Assembly: GCF_964340395.1 (NCBI RefSeq)
Contig: NC_135569.1
Location: 15,990,519 to 16,054,518 of the forward strand
Direction: 5' to 3'
Origin: Glandiceps talaboti
Lineage: Eukaryota; Hemichordata; Enteropneusta; Spengelidae
DNA: 64,000 bases
In this document: piece by piece, positions 13,362 to 64,000 of the stretch
Layout of the letters: every line of letters begins with the position of its first letter
How positions within the stretch are numbered: position 1 is the stretch's first letter
Position numbers and translations under genes: made by a program
The notes under the pieces: model-generated
The model's database searches: none
What the model was told of the DNA's origin: nothing
Seen by the model: the letters and a program-made list of their open reading frames with translations, nothing else

Positions 13362-13470
13362 CAGCGACGAGGCTCGAACCGGCAACTTGCAGATTCTAAA
13401 CCTGACTATTCTAATTTAGTTGCACAAGATTTCGTCAGGTAGTGTGCTCACAACTATACTGCCGCCACCT
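13362..13470 (-). mobile_element. tRNA-derived SINE-like sequence
   Basis: Read on the minus strand, the sequence starts GGCGGCAGTATAGTTGTGAG (A-box-like). It contains a GGTTCGAGCC B-box and ends in GTCGCTGCC, which pairs with most of the 5' GGCGGC. Between the boxes is an inverted pair CCTGAC/GTCAGG enclosing about 27 nt. The T-stem is poorly paired and the spacing is too long for an ordinary tRNA. A tRNA-derived SINE head or tRNA pseudogene is more likely than a working tRNA; an intron-containing tRNA is a remote alternative. Confidence 0.45.
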
Positions 13471-14099
13471 TGTTAAAGAAGTTTATTTTAAACGTTGGTG
13501 ATTTTACTTATTGTTAAGGACGGTGTATTACCCATACAATTTCCACCCACTCTGATAGGCTGATTCATTCAAAAACAATGACTCGAAATATTCAAATGAG
13601 TTATTTACAAACTAATTGATATTCATGCTGCAACATGACATTGATATGTATATATGTTGATGCTAAACGGTGACAACACGCAACAATTCAATATGTCCTG
13701 TTAAAAATAACGAAATGATGTAAACCGTGGACTAATGAACGAATCTACAAAACTATTTGTAAATGAGAAAGTTTCGTTAGCGCGAGTGATTATGGGCTTA
13801 CTGCTTTGAATGACGGCATAATCACATGATGCGAACTCATATTACCACGAGAGAATTTAGACCAAAGCATGAATGATTTGACTACAACCCACTGTGACTT
13901 CATCTTAAACAGTCACGTTCGTTTTCCTTTAATAAGCACATTCCATATTCATGTCAGCAATTTCAATTATTTGTTTGAGGTGTAGAAGATAAGTCCATGT
14001 TATTATCCTTACACACATTTCAAACTTTGGTTATTAAGTATTCTCTATCACCCACTCTCATTGCAATTCGTATCTCACTATCGTTCAACCCATCGGCCG
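13471..14099. other. Unassigned sequence
   Basis: AT-rich unique DNA with no supported features. Confidence 0.5.
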
Positions 14100-14134
<35 letters not shown>

Positions 14135-14259
14135 CATCCATCCATCCATCCATCCATCCATCCATCCATCCATCCATCCATCAATCAATCAATCAATCAA
14201 TCCATCCATCCATCCATCCATCCATCCATCCATCCATCCATCCATCCATCCATCCATCC

Positions 14260-14290
<31 letters not shown>

Positions 14291-14299
14291 CATCCATCC

Positions 14300-14333
<34 letters not shown>

Positions 14334-14335
14334 TG

Positions 14336-14391
<56 letters not shown>

Positions 14392-14396
14392 CAAAG
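14100..14396. repeat. (CAAT)n/(CATC)n then (TCTG)n microsatellites
   Basis: Alternating blocks of CAAT and CATC run to about 14334, followed by about 15 TCTG units. Reading frames INQSIHPSI and VCLSVCLS are artefacts. Confidence 0.95.
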
Positions 14397-14432
14397 TCTG
14401 TGTGTATGTTAATACATCTACCTATACGGGGT

Positions 14433-15262
14433 CCCTATCTATCATTAAACTACATGTCTATCTACACATTAGACTATACGTCTATCTACCCATAAGACTA
14501 TGTGTCTATCTACCCATTAGACTATACGTCTATCTACCCATTATACTATGTGTCTATCTACCCATAAGACTATGTGTCTATCTACCCATAAGACTATGTG
14601 TCTATCTACCCATTATACTATGTGTCTATCTACCCATAAGACTATATGTCTATCTACCCATTATACCATGTGTCTATCTACCCATAAGACTATATGTCTA
14701 TCTACCCATTAGACTATATATCTATCTACCCATTAGACTATATGTCTATCTACCCATTAGACTATATATCTATCTACCCATTAGACTATATGTCTATCTA
14801 CCCATTAGACTATATGTCTATCTACCCATTAGACTATATGTCTATCTACCCATTAGACTATACGTCTATCTACCCATTAGACTATATATCTATCTACCCA
14901 TTAGACTATATATCTATCTACCCATTAGACTATATGTCTATCTACTCATTAGACTATATGTCTATCTACCCATTAGACTATATATCTATCTACCCATTAG
15001 ACTATATATCTATCTACCCATTATGCTATATATCTATCTACCCATTAGACTATATGTCTATCTACCCATTAGACTATATGTCTATCTACCCATTAGACTA
15101 TATGTCTATCTACCCATTAGACTATACGTCTATCTACCCATTAGACTATATGTCTATCTACCCTTTAGACTATATGTCTATCTACCTAGATATGTCTATC
15201 TACCCATTAGACTATATGTCTATGTACCTAGATATATGTCTATCTATATACTAAAGTATATG
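14433..15262. repeat. 24-bp minisatellite, about 34 units
   Basis: Head-to-tail 24-bp units around TCTATCTACCCATTAGACTA. Early units carry GTGT/ATAAGAC variants and later units ATAT variants. The plus frame LPIRLYVY is open only because the period is a multiple of three. The last units lose length near 15180-15262. Confidence 0.95.
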
Positions 15263-16194
15263 TACATTGTATGTATCTGTCTATCTGTACGGGTTCCCTT
15301 ACGCGGTACAATTCACTTCAAAGTGGCCTAACGCACTTTGTTGTTGTGCAGCGTAATTGAAATCAGAAATAGTAATCATAGACGTTATTATAGCCAAGAC
15401 AATCAGGACTTGTAGATGCAATTGGAGACAGATAAACGTCCAGGGCGTGGGCGAAACACTGTTTAATTTGTCCCCCTGGGCACTCTCTCTAGGGACATTA
15501 GCGTAAGTTGATTACATTTCACGGATAATGCAAGGTTTTAGAGAATAACCAAGCTATATACATTTCGTTGAGGAGTGGATTCAGTACGGTGTACTTATAT
15601 TCTACTTATTAATTAATGACTTCCTACCTTGTTTACATCAAGACTCCTGATTGGTTAAGCCGTTCGCATCGTATATCCTTTAAATTGAGATTACAGCGTT
15701 ATCGATATCATAAAATAACGGAGTCACGTGATCTTCATACAATAATGTTGAAATAAATTGGCATAGAGTTTAAGTTGTCATAGTAACTGTTCAGAAAGCT
15801 GTCTGCTACAAAGATCAAATGTTAACAGTGTTTGATATACAAACCAAAAGTATAATACCTCGTAGTGGCTAAAATGTAGTCAATACAAATCAAAGAACGA
15901 AGCAGATAACGGTTGTAAGGAACTCTTCGATGAGGTCCCTAAAATCAGAACCTAAATACAGTTTCATCAACTCCACATATTTAAAGGTGTCAACATATAC
16001 ATAAGTGTAAATTCTTCGACGACAAACGCATTGCACATCAACTAATACAATTTCAGTGGTACAATCTGATTTTATAATGTCGGTAAAACACTGACATAAA
16101 ACATGATTAAATTACTCCTAGTATAATTTCAATGTCGATACAAGCCATCAATCGTCTTCTGGCGTTGATAACATACTTGATGCAAATATAGGGG
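15263..16194. other. Unassigned sequence
   Basis: No supported gene; unique AT-rich DNA leading into a LINE fragment. Confidence 0.5.
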
Positions 16195-16905
16195 TTGCTA
16201 GTCTTGCTATTGTATGCTAGACCTTCGGGCTTTCTTCCGATACGACCACAGACCCTACACATAGGGTCAAATGGTGCACTGAATGGCGGGAGGGATGCCT
16301 GGAAGTGTAGCAGAAGTCATCACCGCATGAGAGCCTTCCTTGCCAAACAACACTGGAGAATTCAAGACTTGGACGGACTAAAGAAATGTAAATAAACTTA
16401 AAATCTTCGTTGCTGGCACGATATCTATTCAGGACTCTCGTTATGTAGGCGTTTTCAAGCGTTGCCTATAATATCACTTATATGTGTATCCCATTCTAAG
16501 TTGTGGGTTACATTGAGACCTAAGCATGTGTATACGTTTACAACTTCTACGGTCGATTGACCAATTACAAGGGGAGAAAGATTATATCTGACGTTGAAAA
16601 AACACAACCACATTTCCTGAAATTTCTTTGGTTTACACTCATATTGTTGTCAGAAGACCATTCATGAATTCTATTGAGATCTGCTTATAAACTAGACTTA
16701 CTTGTGTCATTACAGTGAAAGTGGTCGGGGTCGGATATCGTGGTATCGTCCATAAAAATAAAATGCGAGTAAACTTACATTGGGAACCTGAATATCATAA
16801 ATTATCAAAATGAATAGAATAGGGCCGAGATTTGTACCTTGTGGTACTCCAGCTTTGACATGTTGAACTTTAGGTGGTCATACCTACTGTGTATAATAGA
16901 AACTG
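16195..16905 (-). mobile_element. LINE reverse-transcriptase fragment, decayed
   Basis: On the minus strand, conceptual translation gives the RT block GVPQGTNLGPILF (about 16817-16856). It then gives FMDDTTISDPDH, the YxDD-type catalytic motif, in another frame (about 16725-16762). Next come YTCLGLNVTHNLEWDTHI and, further on, IYISLVRPSLEFSSVVW (about 16340-16395). The order is right for a non-LTR retrotransposon RT of the Jockey/CR1 type, but there are several frameshifts and stops. It is therefore a dead, 5'-truncated copy. No endonuclease part was seen here. Confidence 0.85.
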
Positions 16906-17962
16906 GAATCTGATGAGATGTGGTGAATTGTAGTGTCGATAACATGTAGTGTCCGAAATAGAAAGTATATTAATCCCTTCACAGAGAAGAGCAGAACAGT
17001 TTAGACTAACTTTTTTTTATAACTATGTATGAAGATTACCATTACAAACCCTTCAAGTTCACGTTTGCTTTAAAGTGCAATATAAGTGAAGCATTGATTG
17101 TGAAACAGCCAAGTATTTACATGACATGTTCTGTAACTAGTGTGGTAGGTAATACATTATTTATATGTATAGTTACGTTTGAACTCTTACAAGAAGTAAT
17201 ATTTGTAAGAAACAGGGATAAGAACAAATACCACAGTTCAGACGTTATATGCCATTGTAGACTTGGATTTTTTTCTTCCATCAAAATCCAAAACACAGTG
17301 ACCCCCATCCACAATTTTCAAGACAGGATGACCCCCCCCCCCCCCACCAATCCACCGACCCCCGGCCGAAGAAACTGACAGGTTCCAAAGTAATGTCTTT
17401 GAAAAAGTTGAACTCCAAAGTTCATAGTATGCTGCAATTCACGTTGGAGATGGAAGAAAGTTAACATTATGCGAATACGGCCTGATCTGTACTAGTAACG
17501 AAAGAGTTCTTAGCAAAATAATCACGTCGAGACAAAATACGCTATTTCAACAGCCAACTAAACCGTAAGAGAATTGCATAACACATTTACGGTTGACAAA
17601 ATGAAAACGTGACAATCTTTAGGGTTGAATTGATTACGGATGGTGTATGGCAAATTCAATTCCATTGCATGCTCCCAATGAATTTTCTATCACCTATATA
17701 TATCACGGGTATATATGTGTGTGCAAGAGGTCAATAAACGACAATATTGGTTGGAAAATTGTGACTTTAGCTATATCTTAATATGTTGATTTCGTTACTG
17801 AAAGTCTTAAGTTATAAATTCCTAACACACGCAAGTGTATGTAAATCTCTTCCCCTCTATCGTCTGTCTGTCTGTCTGTCGCTTTTTTTCGAAAACAGCC
17901 GCTATCGCATTTAACCCTAAGACTACCAAACAAAGTAATCAAATTTGCTGCATGCAATGGTG
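16906..17962. other. Unassigned sequence
   Basis: No gene recognised. A C-homopolymer lies at about 17332-17345 and a short (TGTC)n at about 17864-17880. Confidence 0.5.
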
Positions 17963-18135
17963 ACATCATGAAATAAAGCTATTGATGACATCATACATAG
18001 AGCTGTATTGATGACATCATACATATAGCTGTATTGATGACATCATACATATAGCTGTATTGATGACATCATACATATAGCTATTGATGACACCATACAT
18101 ATAGCTGTATTGATGACATCATACACATATATATG
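17963..18135. repeat. 26-bp tandem repeat, about 6 units
   Basis: Units contain TTGATGACATCATACATATA plus a short linker, AGCTGTA or AGCTA. Each unit carries the palindrome TGATGACATCA. Confidence 0.9.
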
Positions 18136-18290
18136 ACATTCTTCTGTTCTATTACAGTACTCAGATATGTGTATATTTTACAAGTTCAGTTGTATTGATA
18201 TTACACTATATGTCATACCTAAATACTGGTTATCATGTTGTGAATGTATAATGACGCTTCTTTCACCATACCCCAGATTTACTGTTTAAA

Positions 18291-18366
18291 ATGACACACA
18301 CACACACATACATACACACATGTAGACATACACAGACAGACAGGCACACATGCATTCAGACACACA

Positions 18367-18406
<40 letters not shown>

Positions 18407-18456
18407 CATACATACATACATACATACATACATACATACACATACACATACACACA
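18291..18456. repeat. Compound (CA)n/(CATA)n/(CAGA)n microsatellite
   Basis: CA, CAGA and CATA runs in sequence; frames on both strands are low complexity. Confidence 0.95.
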
Positions 18457-19451
18457 CATGCAAGAATATTATTAGAAGTTATAAACATATACGAAATATA
18501 ATATTTCCTTCGTAATGTTCATACAGACTAGATGTAATAGGTGACAATGACTTAAGTCTAAAAATATCAAATATTTCGGATAATAACTAAATGTAGTATA
18601 CAACAGGTAGGGTTATAGGTTTACGCATGTATTTATAACTGAGTAAACCAACAATAAAATAAAAAACTACTTTCTAGATCAAATTCTGAAATTTATTTCA
18701 TTTTCAATTAAACAAACCCACATAATATACGATGATATTGGTAGAATATATATTTTTGGACCATGATAGGAAAGCACAGAGCTTCCATATTGTTCTGTTT
18801 CAAACGTGTAAGTTGTGTAAGTATATACGTATACACGTTGGCGTGCCAGCCATGGCTATGCTGTATACATTTGTGTTGACGAATGCAATGTTATTGATTT
18901 CATTATGTGTTGCAGACCTACGTTTCGCTTCGTTTCATGTCTTTCAAATTTAACGAGTTTGCTGTTCATTCGGGCGATTCGTTGTGAACGTAGTCTTTTG
19001 AGCAATATTACAATATGTACAATTTATCAACACTTATTTAGAAATCACTGTTGTCTTGATAGCAAGACTAATGCATACCTTTGTAAAACATGTAATCATG
19101 TACCACAGCTCTTACGAATAGGAAAGAAATATGACTTTCTAGGCAATAACCCATTGCTTGACATTTTTTTAAACAAACCAGCTAACCTTTTTGTGAAGGG
19201 CATGTGCATTCCTTTGTAAACATTCTTTGCAAAGACTCCTTACACACGTATTATTACCATTTTACACACCTGAAAGCGATATCTTGCTTACAATCGTCTG
19301 GGCATGCGCACTTTTGAAATTACGCTTGAGAAAAGCGAGTTGTCTTGTGCACATATTCTAGTACTAGGGCTTAAAGCTGCGTAGCGTAGCTGTGCATACC
19401 TTTGCATAAATCGACAGCGTTGTGATTCACACGTTTGTCTTTCGTTTTCAG
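18457..19451. other. Sequence upstream of the gene
   Basis: No coding exon recognised. The end of this stretch is pyrimidine-rich (TTTGTCTTTCGTTTTCAG) and could be a 3' splice site ending at 19451, so the promoter and a non-coding first exon may lie further upstream. I cannot place a TATA box or initiator with confidence. Confidence 0.4.
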
Positions 19452-19581
19452 TCAGATACATCTTTGAAGATAGTAGGTGAAAACGACGAAGACATACGTC
19501 GACAAGCTGAAGTGCTTCAAGTTCTACGAAGACGACGGATTGGTGCAGTGACCTTTACTATAGTAAAGTGAACACACCACG
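19452..19581 (+). other. Candidate 5' UTR segment of the neprilysin-like gene
   Basis: Lies between a good acceptor-like site at 19450-19451 and the start codon at 19582. An in-frame TAA at 19564-19566 closes the frame upstream of the ATG. This supports 19582 as the true start and this stretch as untranslated. Transcription might instead start within or just before this segment. Confidence 0.5.
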
Positions 19582-60206
<40,625 letters not shown>

Positions 60207-63185
60207 AAAAAAACACATTTCAGACTACAGAACGAAGTTTTCTATTGACCACAACTACCACGCCACGTCTGTCGAAGTTGTAAAGTTATTGAATCACTCT
60301 GTGTGTAAGGGGCACATAGCATTCTTGGTGACATCATAAACAAGTGTTCCGACCTGGAGAGGGCGATGTTGGACATTCCTCTGTATTTATCCTGACTTGA
60401 ATATGCATTTTTACGGAGCTGAGTCGCTTGCATTTCTTGGATTGTCCGTTGTTAATGTGGAATGAACAATTCCTCCCTTATGTGTAATATGTGGAATTTT
60501 ATTGACAAAATCAGAATGAATGAAAATGAAAGAGGAAAATATCAGAACTTCTTGTCGAGTCTTGTTTAAAGAGAATTTGTTTATCTATTCTTCTTTCGAC
60601 AGTTTGATAATTAAATTGAGAATACGAAGTGCTCGGCCTCTCCTTTTCTCATTCGTGCAGCATATAACTCATATAACTCAAGATGATTTGAAGTGTTTTA
60701 AAAATCCAGATGTTATTTGCAGTACACACCAGCCGCCAAGTTAACCCCCTGTAATGTCATTTAGTACGATGTTTTTACCAGTAGAACTGTCGACGGGTTG
60801 TATTATTATATGTCTGGTACAACGCATTCTCAAATTTATATACTTTAGTCAAACTAGTATGTCATCTCAACGCTTTCCATGCAACTTAGAGTTTATACAT
60901 TTTTTGAAGTTTGTTATTTCCTGATCGCTTCCCAAATCTCTTTCAAATACCAATTATCTAACCCAAAGTGTATAATTGAACTTCTAAGAAAAACTATTGC
61001 CCGGACCTTCGACATTATTAAATGAATAGATAGAGTCGTTTTCTATAATTATCGAAAAATATCGTAAAGCCATAATATTTGCATAAAACAGAAAATTTCA
61101 TGGTTATTTCAATTTAGAATAAACCTAAACTATAATATCAAAAATGACAATTTGATACAAAAAAAAAAAGAAAATTGGACCATATCATATCAGACAAACT
61201 GACAGTGTGCATTAAGAGAGACACTATTTATATGTTCTGAAAAATTATAAAATACACACCAGCAAATGACCGCAGTTTGATATAAGACGACATATTTACA
61301 TACTTCTTGGAAGGCGAACTCTCATTTTCCAAATTACTCTGTCGACATAGCGATCTATGGATTTTGCTCTACTTCAAGTGCTAGTAATACTATCGCCTCC
61401 ATTGACCGATATCGACTATGCCTGTTTATAGATATTTACATAACATTATCATGTATGTAAATTAGATCGAGGTTGACACTAGTTTTCATCTGAGTAACGA
61501 AAGTACAAATGCACATTTACAAATTGACTTCATTTGAATACAGTTAAATAGTTTGAAAATATAAATAAAATTTCAATTTAAATAGTTAGCAATTCCCATT
61601 GCGACCAATTAGTTCGAGCGCGTATGTTCAAACCACAATAACGGCTTGACACAAATACTAATACAAGCGGTTAGTGAGAAACGAGGTAAATCACAGGTCG
61701 GGATATAGACATGTCATTTCAGAATGGTTTGTCTCATCAAGGTGGGCCAAATGCGAAATATATATTTGAATTTCTCAATTTGTTCAAAAACAGCGAATTG
61801 TGTATATTTAACCAGATAAATATAAATAATAATATTACAGTTTTCGTAACCCAGTATGTAGTAAAGAATCATATAAATCTTAATCGAAGTGAATTTTTCT
61901 TTGTCTAGAAATGTATGAAAGTGAATGGCAACTTAGTTGACGGTCGATATCATGCATCAATCGACGTCATTTGTACAGAAAAAAAGAGCGCCCTCAGTGT
62001 TTTCATTATTCTGGGGAGTAGAATATGTCACTATTGTACAAGGAGTTATTTATTCGAGACTATACAAATGTAAACAATTTTCTTTGTAATAGAATTATAA
62101 ATAGAATGTATAAATATAGTTGTCTAACTTGTAAACAGTGTGGGTTTCCTACTTTGATCACGTGATAAACTATGTATCCAAGAACTTTGTTCCCAGCATG
62201 CAACTGTTTGATTTGTTTACATGTTAATCAAGAACATCATAATTGTAAGAAGTTAGTAACTGTATAGAGAGACATTGTTCAACTCTGTGTTATTTTTTAC
62301 AATTGTTCAGTTTTATCAGAAAAGCTTTTTGAAACACTGCTAAAATAGCCTGGTTTATTGTTGTTGGCAAAGGACGGAACAGGTAACACTTGGTTCTATT
62401 ATATCTACGTATTTCAAATGATATAACTTTTCAAATCAAGTATCTGAACTGAGAAGTGATGGGTTTCCCAGCTACAGTGATCGAGCATATTATAACAAGT
62501 GGGCATGGACTCGTCAGAAAACGCTTGGCATTAGACTTTCCATAATTCTGGAATATGTCACTTCAAATCAATTAATTTCTTAATCATACATGATATATTA
62601 AAGTGATGTATTTACTGTTGTAGTGTTGATATACGGGCACATTATTGTAAAGATGAAACACACAAATATAAAGGCTGTGAGTGAATGTCTCTGTATTTAT
62701 AAAAAAAATATTGTATTCAATCAGGAAGACGTAGCTTAAGTATGCTTCTGTATCAAGAAACCACGAATGGTCACTTGTATAAATGAATGACAGGCTGTTA
62801 GTATCACGTGACTACGTGATACAAAACCGTCTATAGTTGGATTTTTGTAAAGTCGAGTATATTTTGTCACTATTACAAAATGTATAGAACGATGACGCAA
62901 ATATATAATGAATTTTATCTTGATGTATTTTTTGTCTATTCTATTTAAGCTTCTAGTTCTTGCACTCATTTACAATTTTACAGAATGGTCTGAGAAAGTA
63001 CACATGCCTTACAGGACATAGAATTGGGTGAAGACTGAGACCCACTCGTACTTTTTCTGATAAATGTGAGATGGATTTTGTTTGTTTTTACAGTTTTACA
63101 ATTTGTAAATGGTCATTAACCAGAAGAGCGTTTGAACTGTTTTGTTGTTTAAAGAAAAATCAATAAAAACTATCTTTTGATCATA
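60207..63185 (+). other. Likely 3' UTR of the neprilysin-like gene
   Basis: No further exon recognised. An AATAAA at about 63162 followed by a T/GT-rich stretch is the best distal poly(A) signal; another AATAAA at about 61564 could be a proximal one. Which is used, and whether the UTR is continuous, cannot be told from sequence. Confidence 0.45.
63162..63167 (+). terminator. Candidate poly(A) signal AATAAA
   Basis: Canonical hexamer followed by TGTTGATGACGTGTCTTATTT-like downstream sequence. Assignment to this gene is inferred from position only. Confidence 0.4.

Positions 63186-64000
<815 letters not shown>

Noticed and set aside
18732-19219. Hydrophobic open frames just upstream of exon 1 as an alternative N-terminus
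   Set aside because: No in-phase donor leading to exon 2 or into exon 1, and the frame upstream of the 19582 ATG is closed by a stop at 19564.

Overview
The window is AT-rich nuclear DNA from an animal. It has one long spliced gene with GT-AG introns, very dense micro- and minisatellites, decayed LINE retrotransposons and foldback elements. No bacterial-style operon or compact gene is present. The repeat load, large first intron and neprilysin-type gene fit a bilaterian, plausibly a marine invertebrate. The species cannot be fixed from the sequence alone.

The only gene I can support is on the plus strand, with its start codon at 19582 and its stop at 60206. I assembled 21 coding exons by matching splice sites, reading phase and family motifs. 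They give 773 residues of an M13-family (neprilysin-like) zinc metallopeptidase. It is a type II membrane protein with a short cytosolic tail, one membrane anchor and a large extracellular domain. Zinc ligands are HEITH (607-611) and the E of GENIAD (669). The substrate-binding NAFY motif is at 566-569 and the protein ends in the usual CxxW. Spacing between key residues matches human neprilysin almost exactly. Intron 1 is about 22.6 kb and holds most of the repeats.

The most notable feature of the gene is that the penultimate coding exon exists twice. Both versions (58012-58088 and 58512-58588) are 77 nt with the same entry and exit phase. Each encodes the segment with the active-site histidine and arginine, but the sequences differ strongly. 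One keeps the family signature W-C-G ... H-S-P; the other reads V-L-C ... S-H-A. Using both would shift the frame, so they look like mutually exclusive alternative exons.

Region by region: 1-19.4 kb is non-coding, with several minisatellites (24 bp, 27 bp, 43 bp, 24 bp units), a palindromic TTAA-flanked element and a LINE fragment. From 19.5 to 42.5 kb are exon 1 and intron 1, which includes a canonical hammerhead ribozyme motif between two (TA)n arrays near 34.05 kb and further LINE fragments. Exons 2-21 run from 42.5 to 60.2 kb, with repeats in introns 2, 3, 5, 7, 8, 18 and 20. The likely 3' UTR follows to about 63.2 kb, then a terminal (GA)n array. Several (TA)n arrays contain short segments copied from nearby unique DNA or shared between arrays.
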